This document shows, in pieces, positions 1 through 12,847 of a stretch of 64,000 nucleotides of DNA (position 1 is its first letter; each line of letters begins with the position of its first letter). The notes under the pieces are model-generated. The model ran no database searches and was not told the origin of the DNA. It was given only the letters and a program-made list of their open reading frames with translations. This DNA comes from Microvelia longipes (Eukaryota; Arthropoda; Insecta; Hemiptera; Veliidae): assembly GCA_018340805.1 (NCBI GenBank), contig JACMZG010001911.1:36523839-36587838 (forward strand), in the 5' to 3' direction. The position numbers and the translations under genes were made by a program.

Positions 1-578
1 ATAAATGTTTTATGTATTTATTGCTCTGTTTGACTCCCACTACTTGTATAAAATGAAGTTAGGTCACATTGTAGGCGGTTGCCATTAATAAAACTTAAAT
101 GTAGAAATAAGATAAATTCTAATTACTTTCGTTGTTGAAATTCGACGGTTGCTGCAATTTGGGAAAATTTAACTTGACGTCTTAAAATGGAAACCTTTTT
201 ACTTTTTCTAATTTATGCTGTAGGGATGTAAATAAGAAACGTATTATATTAGCAAAAATATCCTAAGTATGTTTAAGGAAAATAAATTATCCTTAAATTA
301 TTATCTGAATTATAATAAAGGAAACCGGAAGTTCAACTTAATATCTGTTTTGCCTGCCTGAATATGTGTGTGTTATAATCATAGCTCTCAGTTTGTTGAC
401 GCATTTGAAATATGGCAAGAAAATCGATCTATAGGTGTCGTTTGTTTCCCGGAACATATTTTTTTAATAACGTCATTAAACTGTAGCATCTTTTTGCTTG
501 TGATAGTTTCATTTATCTTAACTAAAGGACTTAATTCCAGATCTGAGTTATGTAAGCGTATGTGTAGATATATGCGAG
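1..578. other. AT-rich stretch without a supported gene
   Basis: No splice-bounded or conserved coding segment is visible. An open frame runs from 368 on the plus strand for about 75 residues before it enters the neighbouring microsatellite. The part outside the microsatellite has no motif I recognise, so I do not call it a gene. Confidence 0.6.
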
Positions 579-735
<157 letters not shown>

Positions 736-746
736 TTATATGTTAC

Positions 747-789
<43 letters not shown>

Positions 790-939
790 CCAATTTAAAC
801 TTATATATGTAAGTTATGTAACTTACAGTTATTAACTTAAAGTTAACATAATTACAGTTAATTATGTAACTTTTACATAATTACTACAAAATATGTAGGA
901 CAAAAAATTTTATAGGGACCTCTATTTTAAATATTCAAG

Positions 940-1114
940 CTTTTGAGGAGGAATAGGTCCTAATTAATAAAAAAAAACTAATTTTGCCGAGCTTTCGATA
1001 CAATTTAATCTTTTTCAAGGCTTAACATTTTTTTTCTATTCTAAAGCTTTTTTAAATTCTAAAGCTCGGCAAAATTAGTTTTTTTATTAATTAGGACCTA
1101 TTCCTCCTCAAAAG
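940..1114. repeat. Long imperfect hairpin (inverted repeat)
   Basis: The left arm at 940-995 (starts cttttgaggaggaatagg) matches the reverse complement of the right arm at 1061-1114 with about one indel over roughly 54 bp. The spacer is about 65 bp and AT-rich. This is the shape of a foldback or MITE-type element. No target-site duplication is obvious and no coding capacity exists. Confidence 0.8.
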
Positions 1115-1154
1115 ATTGAAATAATAATAATAATAGTATTATTATTATTTCAAT
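1115..1154. repeat. 40-bp near-perfect palindrome of ATA/TAT triplets
   Basis: It directly follows the hairpin above. It reads attgaa, an (ata)n run, then a (tat)n run and ttcaat, with about two mismatches between halves. Confidence 0.75.
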
Positions 1155-2014
1155 TTCTGAGATATATTCCATATTTCTACTTTTTCTTAATATATATTTG
1201 TCATGGTTCCTTACATCCATATGTATTAGCTTGTTTTAAGTTAATACGTGAGAATTTGATGAATTTAAAACAAGTAGCAGTTCGGCTTCGATTTAAAGAA
1301 TACAATGGACTTAAAGAAGATTGACATCGTAGGATTTAGGTTCTTACTTCATTTACATGTGCTTTGATTATTTACTAAACATAAACTAAATATAGGAGTC
1401 CAGATGTCCTTGATTTGAGTAATTTAAATACACTTATATTGGTTATTTGATATATTTTAAGAATATCAATACTCGACCTTGAGGTACAGGATTAGAACAT
1501 CTCAACCATTTCACTGGCCTCTCTGAAATCTATATTATTTGAAATTTCTAAGATAATTTTCTCTGAGACGAATATCTCTAATTTCTCATGAGTGAAGGTT
1601 CTCCAGTTTTTTCCTTATATTATCATACACTTATATAATAAGCAATAATAACAAGATATGACCCTGATAATTTCGCTGAATCCCTATTGGTCTGCCATCT
1701 AGAATTTAGCCCAAGTATCAAAATAATCGTCTTCCACGCAGGGTTTTTGGCTTAAATGTCTGATATTTATAAACACGAGGCTTTCGGCATCCTAACCGCT
1801 AAGTGGCGTCGCCGCTAGAGGCCGCTTCGTGCCTACAATTTTTGAAATTTTCGCTGAGTTATTACTTTTTATGGGTTAATGATCTCAAACATATTTAATA
1901 AACATTAGGGTTCAGTGCATTAACTCGATTGCTTTTCGTTTTCGTACCGGGTTTCATTTCGATCAGAGAGAGTGTTGGAAAGTTGTCTTGTCTCATTGAA
2001 ACGTGTAGGATCCA
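1155..2014. other. AT-rich stretch without a supported gene
   Basis: I see no gene. A GC-richer patch at about 1768-1840, containing gtggcgtcgccgctagag, stands out from its surroundings and may be a repeat fragment, but nothing identifies it. Confidence 0.5.
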
Positions 2015-2024
2015 ATTCTATATA

Positions 2025-2093
<69 letters not shown>
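2015..2093. repeat. (TA)n microsatellite
   Basis: Nearly uninterrupted TA dinucleotides. An open frame that crosses it from about 1929 owes most of its length to the repeat. Confidence 0.95.
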
Positions 2094-2097
<4 letters not shown>

Positions 2098-3220
2098 CTC
2101 AAAAATATTTTTATATTCTTGATTACCCTCCTAAAACATTAGCAGAGGGATTGTCTATTTACTTTTCTGACTCGATTGAAATAATAAGAGAAAATTATGG
2201 CTTATAGAGAGTAATTCCTTAGGTTCATCACTTCATGTAAAGCACACTTCATAAGAAATCTTCATGTCTCTGTTTAGGATAGGATGCTGTGATGACGTAT
2301 CCTTTCTTTCTACCATTCTGACGAGTTAACTAATGCCATGACTACGTACTAGTAGTCAGAAGGGTACACCCTTCTGACTCGAGTAAAGTAATGCCATGTT
2401 CTACATGTAGTACATGCCAAGTACTATATGTTAAATATAGTATCTTAAAACAAAAAAACTGACTGTCTAATTTGTGCCCTCTAATCAATGATATTAGTAC
2501 ATGGAGACCAATACCTTAACCTATATTTACTGTTTGTTTAAATTAATTTACAAATATTATCCAGTTACTTAAATACATAACTCCATTATTCATTTAACTA
2601 TATGTACTCGATATTTGCTTCTAAATAAAAGAATCACAATTTTTAAGAAATAAATAGAACAAGTATTAAAAGTTAATTTTTTGATAATTAAAAATATTAA
2701 TTACGAGTCTAAATCCCTAATTAAATATCTTAAGAAATTAATTAGGCTTATTTATAATCGTCTGCGTAATTCTATTTTTGTGCAATTTATAAGTTAATTT
2801 ATATTTTTTTTTTTAAATGGGAATCAAGACTTTTTTTTGTTTCCTTAAAGCTAAAAATACACTTAAAAGGACAAGAATAAAAACCTTTCCTTAATCCAGC
2901 CAAAGTTTTAAAAAAACTTAGTAATTTAGTTAGCTTTTCATTCTGGGAAATAAATTATTCTTTACAAATATAAAGTTGTTCCTTTTTTGGCTTAAATCAA
3001 CAGATTTTTTTTTGTATTTTCTTTTTCCATATTATTATTGGCTAAGATTTTTTGCAAGAAAGTTTTATGAATCTTTTGTTTATGGTATTAGCTTTTTTAT
3101 CTTATCTTTTTAACTCTTTTCTTTTAATTTTGTTAAGGTTAAGTTTATTTTTTTTATTTACTCTTTTGGTCTTAGGATATTTGTTATGCAGATTTACTTT
3201 AGGATTAATATAATGGTAGT
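2094..3220. other. AT-rich stretch without a supported gene
   Basis: Very AT-rich with many homopolymer runs. At about 2316-2403 a diverged direct repeat of roughly 40 bp occurs twice (cttctgac...taatgccatg). No coding segment is supported. Confidence 0.6.
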
Positions 3221-3528
3221 AATTTAGGAAAGTTCCATGAATCGAACTTTGTTTTCTAAGCCCTAGTAAAAAAAGTTTGCATATAAAATTTGGTTTGAGT
3301 TTGAATTATATTTGCCCAAATTATGGTTTAATACCATACTCTTCTTAGATAGCTATATATTATAATTAACTACTTAAGTATCATAGGTTATTTTGTATGA
3401 TTTGTGTTAAAATTTATCTTTAAGTTTAATTATTTTAGCTTTTAGCGATTTTTATCATGTAAATAAACTAAGGTTTGATCGGATGACAGAAGTGGGGATC
3501 GATTCAGTTCGGATATAAAAAAGTCCAT

Positions 3529-3601
<73 letters not shown>

Positions 3602-3602
3602 A

Positions 3603-3647
<45 letters not shown>

Positions 3648-3667
3648 ATAATAAATAATATATATAT

Positions 3668-3721
<54 letters not shown>

Positions 3722-3725
3722 GTAT

Positions 3726-3795
<70 letters not shown>

Positions 3796-4135
3796 TAATT
3801 CAATGACAATGTCTTTGATATCTGTTGGGCTTAGACGTGCTAGAAAGCGGGGAGGTATTATGAAGAGAGGCCCTTATCCCCTCTGATTAACTTACCCAGC
3901 CATTTATGAAAGTGGTTTTCATAAAGTTGTTGGCATACTGAAACAATATGTACTAGTTTCAACATCCTAAGTGCGCAATCGGCGAATGACTAATTATGAT
4001 GTCACTTCTATCGCTATTGAGTAAATAGAAGGTTTCTTTAATAAATAGAAGTTTCTTTAACTACACAGTGGGTGCAAGATAATCGTTTAACACTTCATAT
4101 ATGTTTTCTTAATAATAACTGTAACAAATTTTAAT
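3221..4135. repeat. Duplicated block, copy 1 (with long TA array)
   Basis: The unique left part (3221-3520), a long interrupted TA array (3523-3793) and a unique right part (about 3795-4135) all recur in the same order about 935 bp downstream. The unique parts differ almost only by single-base indels in short homopolymers. The left part contains aagttccatgaatcgaactt and the right part contains gaaagcggggaggta. No coding function is seen. Confidence 0.9.
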
Positions 4136-4155
4136 AATTATAATTACTACCATTA

Positions 4156-5112
<957 letters not shown>

Positions 5113-5127
5113 TAAACGAATAATAAA

Positions 5128-6270
5128 CCACAGTAATTTGTGCTAAGGAGCGCCAGGGTGAAAAGCGTCCGAGGTGCAAAGCGCATTGGCCGTCTGGCGT
5201 CTACGGACCGAAGGCCCGTATATACACTTACGTTAAAAAGAAACATAGATCAAGTAATTTTTGGTTCGTATCGATTCATGTTGTATTACGGGATAAATAG
5301 TTATTTCGTCACATATGACAGGTTTTTGGCAATAATATACTAATAGTATATTATTTAATAGTAATTTCCGTTTAGAGTTAGCGGCTCATTAGGCATAACT
5401 CTTTATGGAACACATCGGGTTGCAGCGGTTACAGTCATGCACAATGTATAATCTAAAGTTTCCCATAATTTATTTGAAGGAATCTGAAATAAACTGAGAA
5501 CGTAGACTGCGATGTAAAACCCAGATTTTTGATTACCTTAACGCTTGTATAAAAGCAATGAAGGTTATTAAATCAAGAGAAAATTATCTTGATCAAAACT
5601 AGCTTTGAAGTTTTGTAAATACTAAATTAAATACTCGTCGATTAACAATGTATTTATTGGTTTGTTGGTAATGGGACTACAAGCTTTAAATCTTTGTTTG
5701 GTATTATCTTTACTTTCTTCGATGTGTTGTTATTTGATTGTGGTTCTCATCCCTCCTATAACCTTACTTTGCTATTTTGCTTGAACGTGTGTGTTAAAAA
5801 GCACAGTAGTAACAACATAATTTTTTTTGTTTTTCATAAAATTTGTTAAGAAGGAATGTTAAAACATTTTAAATGATTTTTTTATAAACATAAAAAATGA
5901 TACATTCGTTTAAACAAATCTTTTAGTATTTGGTATTTCTGGAAAAACCAAACGTTTGCATTTTTAGTATTTATAATTTATTTATTTTTCCTATACCAAG
6001 TTTAAAAAAAGAGGTATTTACGTAGTTATTTCCATGCCATAATTTATATTGGTTTTCAATGAGGAAGCTGTAAGTGTCAAGAGGCATGTAAAAAGCATGT
6101 ACGCTATTTTTTAATTTGTGGCTAAAATTGATGAAGTTATTTTGAAATTTAAGAAGGAATGTGCTATGGTTAGTTTTTTGCTTCGTGTTAATATATTAGC
6201 TTTCAATTTTAACATCAAACATTCAGAGCTTTGTATTTAGGAAATAGATAATTTATAATCCGTTAACAAA
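5128..6270. other. No supported gene; short GC-rich patch at its start
   Basis: A patch at about 5145-5220 is much GC-richer than its surroundings. Its plus frame is open and rich in basic residues, but it runs straight into AT-rich sequence and has no motif I can name. The rest, to 6270, is plain AT-rich sequence. Confidence 0.45.
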
Positions 6271-7138
6271 TTTGGAAATAATATTGCTAACTTTTAAAAT
6301 TAACGGCACTGCTAAAAATTAAATTAAACCTACTTCCAATTATGTTTACTTCAGAATATAATGGTAACGTAATACATAAGGTGTTATTACTTAAACTTAG
6401 CCTCGTGCTTAGCTTGGCTTCTGAAGTTAGTGATTGCCAAGGATCATGCGCCTTATACGCTTTGGTGTCCTCAAAAAGTATAAGTTTCGAATTTGCTAAA
6501 GTTGGCATTAAAAAATAAAAATAACCTTAATCAAAATCAAAATAACCTATATCTACTCACGGCAGCAAAATTAGCCATTACTGGACTGTTTTTAGCTGCA
6601 AATGTCATTTTACCTACACTGTCAAACAATACGGGAAATATTTTTAAAACAGTACGCAAAATGTTTCAAAACAGTACGCAAATGTTTTGGTAATGAAAAA
6701 AGTACTAGGAGTTATGGCTCATTTAAATAACATGGAAACAAGTCAAACTCCCTAGGCGGGAAAATGAATGAGCGGAGGTTATTATTTTACAAATTATTGC
6801 GTGAATTTCGGTATTGTTTTATTTTGTAAGCTATGATTTATTCTAGCTTGTTTCTAGTATGTAACTTTCTTTATTGTTACTTAAAATTACGATATTATTA
6901 AATGTTTAACATTTAACATTTTTATCTAATGTATATAATGTTTTGGAAACAAAATGGCAACACTGATAATTTTGGCATTAAAATTAAATTATTACAGCTG
7001 TTTATGAATCGACAGATTTTTAATGTTTAAGTCGTCAGATTTGTATTTCATGTTGGTATATTTAGTTTAAGTTATATAAAGTTACAAAAATAGAACGTTA
7101 TCAAAACTAAATCTGTACAGTGAAGTCACTAAAACATA
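6271..7138. other. No supported gene; possible upstream region of the small ORF
   Basis: Opposed short open frames at 6287-6508 (minus) and 6493-6693 (plus) have low-complexity or hydrophobic composition and no support. The last 200 bp contains aaaatggcaacactg near 6950, and a tatataaag string near 7073. These could be promoter-like, but in sequence this AT-rich such strings are expected by chance. Confidence 0.4.
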
Positions 7139-7285
7139 ATGAGTGAGAACAACAGTGAAGTGAATAAAGATACAAACATTGTTGGCATTGACGAGTTATT
7201 GGACCACACTCCACCTGATATTGTCAGCGTTGCATCTACTTCAAAGCAGTCTTTATTGAAAAATCTCGCAGAGTATTTAAAATAA
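7139..7285 (+). CDS. Small open frame of 48 codons, unknown function
   Basis: I do not recognise this product. An ATG at 7139 opens a 48-codon frame ending in TAA at 7283-7285. The composition is unlike translated AT-rich noise: it is acidic at the start (MSENNSEVNKD), has a middle of mixed residues (DELLDHTPPDIVS), and ends in a Ser/Lys/Leu-rich stretch (SKQSLLKNLAEYLK) that could form a helix. There is no signal peptide or membrane segment. About 35 bp after the stop an inverted-repeat element begins (7318-7497), so the original frame may have been cut short or separated from a splice donor. It could be an intact micropeptide, a first coding exon, or the N-terminal remnant of a transposon protein. 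A chance open frame cannot be excluded at this length. Confidence 0.35.
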   Translation: MSENNSEVNKDTNIVGIDELLDHTPPDIVSVASTSKQSLLKNLAEYLK

Positions 7286-7317
7286 TCTCTTGTGTATTTT
7301 TTCTGCCGTTAGTATAA

Positions 7318-7497
7318 AATAGTATATGCTACTATGCAGCAAAGGAAACATTGCAGACTCGTGCAATTAATTACCTGCATCGGCTTACGCCTCTGCAGGT
7401 GATTTCCATAGCCCGCCCTCGCCTTTGGATCGGAGGCAAATTTATAAAACTCGTCTGCGAAATTCCATTTTGCTGCCTAGTAGCATAATATACTATT
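7318..7497. mobile_element. MITE-like element with ~40-bp terminal inverted repeats
   Basis: The left arm (about 7318-7361) and the reverse complement of the right arm (about 7450-7497) share gctacta, gcagcaaa and gcagac blocks with small gaps. The interior is GC-richer than the flanks and includes its own short hairpin, cctgcatcggcttacgcctc followed by tgcagg. The element is 180 bp, has no coding capacity, and sits just downstream of the 48-codon frame. Confidence 0.65.
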
Positions 7498-7654
7498 TCC
7501 CTGTTGGATTTTGTGACTTGAGAACAGTTTTTGCTGTCCATTAGAATATTATCAGGCTTACCTGATACAGTAACTCTATAAAACTAGTAAGTTTCATTCA
7601 ATCTCGCTGCGGTCGAATTCAAAAACAACCGTATAAACGTTCTAATTTATTTAC

Positions 7655-7705
7655 TTATTTATATATATGTATATTATATATATATATATATAATTTATAT
7701 TTATT

Positions 7706-7797
<92 letters not shown>
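7655..7797. repeat. (TA)n microsatellite
   Basis: Interrupted TA array. The minus-strand open frame that crosses it is mostly an Ile-Tyr repeat and is not a gene. Confidence 0.95.
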
Positions 7798-7799
<2 letters not shown>

Positions 7800-8584
7800 A
7801 TAAATATAAAATGAATGTAAATTGTTTTAATTGTGTATGTACGATAAACTGGAAATCCATTTTAATGCTATTTATTAACAGAATCATCAAAATTGTAATT
7901 AATAATAAATCAAAACTAGATTGGAATATTAACAGGATATAGTATACATGTATAGTACACTACCACATACGTATACAATACTAACACTAAGCCACAAGAT
8001 AATAAAAACAAGGGTTTATGATGTAGTGTATGAGGCTGTGTCATCACGAGCTATCTAACCCTGTGCGGGATTAGCTCTCCGTAATATACAGTTCATTTAG
8101 TAACTTTAAATATTTGACATCAATTTATGTCAGTCATTAGTTCAATTTATTCTTATAGTATAAATTACAGGCTTACTTAACACTTATTGTATACAATTTA
8201 ATGAAATGTTTACAAATATATAGTCTGTCATTGATTTACAAGTTATGATGGACATGCATGTATATATATCTTTTATTTAATTTTGTTTTAGATATTCTGT
8301 TCCGGTCCCTAAATTTTATCCCAATCAACTGATATCCCATGACTTAGTCCGTTGCAAACATAATTTCATTAGCTTGACTCTAAACTTTATTACAGCGTCA
8401 ACAGAGTCAGCTTTTATTTACATAAATTATTTAAGGAGATAAATTTGTGTACATAATAAAAGTTCTTATTTTGAAATGTTTGAATAAATTTAAGTTAAAT
8501 ATAAAGATTTGATAATATTAACAATATAGAATCACGTAGCTTACTTTGGAATAACTTAGGGATTGTTCAAGATAAAACTTAAAA
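7798..8584. other. AT-rich stretch without a supported gene
   Basis: Nothing beyond short AT-rich words is seen. No open frame of note on either strand. Confidence 0.6.
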
Positions 8585-8745
8585 TCAGGTACGGGGTATC
8601 TCGGAACCTTTCCTCACCTTATCGGATTTGCTACGCTCTGTTCACCACTTCGGACTAGCTTCGCTCGTCCTGAGACTAAGGAAATCACATATTTAAATTA
8701 CAGTCCGTTTTCGGACTCACTACGATCTTCCTCAGAGCCATCTTG
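8585..8745 (-). mobile_element. 3' end of 5S-derived repeat family, minus strand
   Basis: On the minus strand this reads like the 3' end of the element at 54195-54625: repeated units containing gcgaagctagtccgaag and gaggacgagc, then a segment rich in gatgag/ggaaa, and a terminus ccgagataccccgtacctga. The 5S-like core is absent, so this is a truncated copy. The subunit with the gagtccgaa motif occurs more than once here. Confidence 0.7.
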
Positions 8746-9340
8746 GAACTTAATTGCAACTTAATTGGGTTATTTTTTTTATTTTCAACGATTTTTCAGA
8801 AACATGTCATTCGATAATAAATGATACAATGATGATAATGAGGTAAAACTTGACATATTTGTTGTTCCTATATAGTACTACATGTGAGCCAAATTTCTAA
8901 AAAGTTTATTAATTTTTCTATTTTTTACAAATTGTTGCTTATTTTATTTACGGTTTCTCGCGACAAAAAAAAAAAATATGGGTGGCACTACAAGGCTTAA
9001 AGATTGATTTTTTTTACCAAGTCACTAATTTCTTTAGCATAAACATACTGGTGTTATGATGATTACAGACAAACATACACTCACAGAGTGTATGTATGTT
9101 TGTGTACTTCTTATACTTGCACTAACTTTTTAAAAACCACACAGAAGCTCCAAAAACAACTCATACTGATTATAATTTTGGTAAAATCATGACTCATCTA
9201 CGACTTTAATAACTATTTATAACTGTTGGATTATTTCTTTAAGTTAGACACTTTCAAATTTTACTTTTCCTCATTCAATGCCATAGGCAAATAAGAAAAG
9301 CATTAGGTTTTTATTAAATATCCATATTTTTAATAATTTT
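8746..9340. other. No supported gene; possible tail-module remnant with a hairpin
   Basis: A hairpin at about 9069-9103 pairs acaaacatacactc with gagtgtatgtatgtttgt. The following words (aaaaccacacagaagctcc) resemble the acagacagacaa...aaaccac portion of the dispersed tail module described at 59455-59905. I treat it as a degraded remnant. Confidence 0.4.
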
Positions 9341-9502
9341 ACACCATACATAAATGTATAACCATTAAAAATGTAACACCATATAAAAATTTATAACCAT
9401 TAAAAATGTTACACCATACAAAAATGTATTACCATTAAAAATATAACACCATACAAAAATGTCTAACCATTAAAAATGTAACTCCATACTAAAATGTATA
9501 AC
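9341..9502. repeat. 35-bp minisatellite, about 4.5 copies
   Basis: A 35-bp unit starting acaccatacaaaaatgtata occurs at 9341, 9376, 9411, 9446 and, less exactly, 9481. The copies have no unique spacers between them, so this is a simple tandem repeat. Confidence 0.9.
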
Positions 9503-11079
9503 AATGTTTAGACTTCTTTTAAAGTTTGTCTGTTTTTATTAATATAAAATATGTTTATTATAATGTATTGTTATTCGAGATATTTCTATTAAGTCAAAAT
9601 AAAAACAAATTTATCAAATGTGATTAGACTTTTGCTAAAACTTAACATTTCTGCTCTATTGCTGGCTTTGTTTTGAGCTATTAGAATTTAAACGATAAAT
9701 ATCCGAATATCATTCACTCATGATCGAATTAAATAAGAGGTCTTAAACATTACAGCGTCCAGCGTTGAGAATAGTGTATCAATAGTGCTGAGAACGCAGA
9801 CAGACTGACTTTAACTAATTTATTGATTTTAACAATTTAACAAATTTTTTTCTTCCTCGGCGTCTTCTCAACGACTAACCCTGTCATCTAATTTTCTATT
9901 CCTGACCTGACGTCTCAAAACTTGCTTACTTGCAATAAATAACAAGTTTCAACAAATAGCGTGTATCAATAGTGTATCAATCCACTTATTCTCTGATTAT
10001 ACTAATGACCTCTCCAGCAAATTGTTGCTAAAAGTAAATAAGTAAATATAAAATAAATTAAATGCAAAAATGCTTCCCCTTCTTTTATTGAGGTTGGAAA
10101 GCAAAATGAAATAAATATTGTTTATTTTTTGTCTAAAAGATAATAATAGAAATAAAACTCGTTAAATATTAGTTTATTCTATCCTAAAAGTAGAAATAAT
10201 AAAAAAAAAACCAATAAATCATTGTTTTCAAATTAGTTGTTGCTGAGGGTATTCTATTTATGTAAGCAGTAACAGAGCAGGGAGATAAAGTAGACTTTTT
10301 CTCCCTGGTATAAGTTTTTCAATTAAACCCTTATTTCTTACTTTAACCCTTTCAACTCAAAGAAGGGTAAAGTAGCAAAAGCTAAAATTGAGTGATCCTT
10401 ATGAAACTTGCCTTCTCGATTAACTCTGGACTTTCTTTTTGGAGTGAAAAAAGACTTCACAAAAACGCAAAAGCATCTCATTTTCTCAAGAAGTGGCACT
10501 TTTTCTTTTAAAACTTAAAAACGACTTTAACTCCTCATTATCAGTCTCGTATTTTTAAACAGTTAGGGTCGAATCTTTTACCATAATTTTTGATAGACAA
10601 AGTCATTACCAAGAGGATACAGTTTTAATTAAATTTGACGATTTTCTCGTCTGGTTTTCTTTTTTTTATAATATCAGTTTGAAATGCCACTAACCCTCTT
10701 TAAAGTAAAGTTTTGAATTTAATTTCCAGTGCTTATTATTTTCTTGCGTGTTTTGATTTTAAGAAAGTTTTTAGTCATTGTCAAATGATAGCTAGCTAGT
10801 TGTTAATAAATCTGAATGCTTTGAGTTCAAATATTTGAGAAATTAAGAAGCATTTTTTTACAAGTCTCAAAAATAACACTATACTTCTCTTTGTTGCTTC
10901 TTTGCTTTATAAGTTGTAAATATATAAGTTAGAAGATTTGTGTTCGTTTCATGTAAATATATGTCAGTCAATAAATACAACAGGTTGACGAAAAAATTAA
11001 TACATTGGGTAACGCAAATTGTGGTCTGTGGAAAGATTTAGGGGGTATGTGAGCTATTAGTCCAAATATTATAACAACT
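9503..11079. other. AT-rich stretch without a supported gene
   Basis: No gene is seen. At about 10071-10106 a weak hairpin pairs tgcttccc with ggaaagca; similar hairpins occur near 13147-13182 and 28247-28280, so it may be a small dispersed motif. Confidence 0.5.
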
Positions 11080-11162
11080 ATATATACTTCAAATGAGCTT
11101 CTCAAATATATATAAGAAGAACAAAAGGTGCATGCTGGGTTTTGTTATATATATATATATAT

Positions 11163-11238
<76 letters not shown>

Positions 11239-11272
11239 TAGGAATGTGTCGACAAATTTTCCATTTCTGACC
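11080..11272. repeat. Direct duplication around a TA array, copy 1
   Basis: Unique sequence (tatatacttcaaatgagctt ... gtgcatgctgggtt), a TA array (about 11142-11237), then unique sequence (ctaggaatgtgtcgacaaat). All three parts recur in the same order in the next block. Confidence 0.9.
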
Positions 11273-11301
11273 TATACTTCCATTCTGACATTTCTAATTT
11301 A

Positions 11302-11362
11302 TATATACTTCAAATGAGCTTCTCAAATATATATAAGAAGAACAAAAGGTGCATGCTGGGTT

Positions 11363-11425
<63 letters not shown>

Positions 11426-11460
11426 CTAGGAATGTGTCGACAAATTTTCCATTTCTGACC
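11302..11460. repeat. Direct duplication around a TA array, copy 2
   Basis: A near-identical repeat of 11080-11272 with a shorter TA array (about 11364-11425). The two copies are separated by about 30 bp. The plus-strand open frame across this block is a microsatellite translation. Confidence 0.9.
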
Positions 11461-12420
11461 CGTAGTTTCCAAAGTGCGTTAACTCATATTGTTGGCACTA
11501 TTGTAAAAATATTTTTTGAAAGGCTTAAAACAAGGTATAAAAAGAGAGGGTTGGTGACCAAGGTATAATTATTTATAGGTTTCACCATTTTAAATTAAAT
11601 TAGTCCGATTTTAGCTCAATCTGACCAATGTAAGTGACATATATAGATATATAGATGTATAAAATATACACATGACTAAATCTGATTAAGAATAAACTTT
11701 TGCTAGGGGAGGAGTAGAGGGTCTTTATTAATCCTATTTGCTGCACTAAATCGTTGTAAAAATTGTTTTAAGACGATTGGACGACAAATGTTCATGGCTA
11801 GGCTCTCGAGGCGATGTGCTTTACCTTTAGCCTTGTGATTTCACAAGGCCAAGGACCTTGTGAAAACACATGATACAAGAAAATAACACTGTTTAGAACT
11901 GAGCTTCTAAAATTACGTTAGGAAAGTATTAAACGGATTCTTAAGTGTTTAGCACTGTTTGTAAATGTGATAGTCAATTTTTGTGACAATTGCTTACGTC
12001 TCGAACGTAGTATTGTGTAGTCACGTTTTTAAACATTGTTTCATGTTTACATGAAATGTAAACATGGTTGAGTAAATCTAAATACATATTTAAATTCTGC
12101 GTCGAAAGTTGCGCAAGAAAAGATTTAAATCGTTTCATTAAAGTGGACTTACTAAACTGGACTCAATATCGTTCTAGTCGTGTGCAGTAAAATGTGATAA
12201 TTGCATTTTTTTTTTATATGTTAACATGGCAGGGCAAAACTAAATATAGCTTTAATCACAGTGTCAAAAATTGTACTAAACGTCACGGGCCACAGGGATT
12301 ACACCTGGGCTGCGGAGCGACAAGAGGACCGAATGCCCCATTTGTAATTAAATATGGTTTGAAGTCTTCAAATATCCGTTTATAAATATACAAGGTGCTT
12401 CAAAAAAATGTATACACATA
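11461..12420. other. No supported gene; GC-richer patch near 12285-12345
   Basis: Mostly AT-rich. The patch near 12285-12345 (contains ggccacagggattacacc) is open in one plus frame, but the frame starts in a poly(T) run and shows no motif. I do not call it. Confidence 0.5.
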
Positions 12421-12847
12421 GTCCAAGAGCCCAGGGGTGTTTTGTTAATTAAAAGTGTAATGGCTGGAACCGGTCTCAATTTTTCGTAAATACCTTCCTG
12501 AACAAGGATCTGCAATTCTGCCGACTCGTATCGGATGGGTGTCCCAGGCAGAACTCACTTTAGGGGTCAAAGGTTCTGTCTGGGACACCTATCCCGATAC
12601 GAGTCGGCAGAATTGCAGATCCTTGTTCAGGAAGGTATTTACGTAAAATTGAGACCGATTCCAGCCATTACACTGTTTGTTAATTTGGGTGGTAAATTTG
12701 ACCTGTAAAGTGCGTTCTGCCTAGGACGCCCATCCGATACGAGTCGGCAGAATTCCAGATCCTTGTTTAGGAAGGTATTTACGAAAAATTAAACCCGTTT
12801 CCAGCCATTACACTTTTTATTAACAAAACACCCCTGGGCTCTTGGTC
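12421..12847. mobile_element. Foldback element with three arm copies
   Basis: The outer ends are reverse complements: gtccaagagcccaggggtgt at 12421 and cccctgggctcttggtc ending near 12846. Each outer end borders a TA dinucleotide. Inside, a ~115-bp arm containing gatacgagtcggcagaatt occurs once in reverse orientation (about 12455-12545) and twice in forward orientation (about 12575-12675 and 12715-12812). The extra forward copy means one arm has been duplicated. There is no coding capacity. The CCAAGAGCC end is shared with the element at 36746-37212. Confidence 0.85.

Noticed and set aside
6493..6693. 66-residue frame starting in Lys/Asn-rich sequence
   Set aside because: Composition matches translated AT-rich sequence and an antisense frame is equally open.
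9341..9502. CRISPR array
   Set aside because: The 35-bp units directly abut; no spacers exist.
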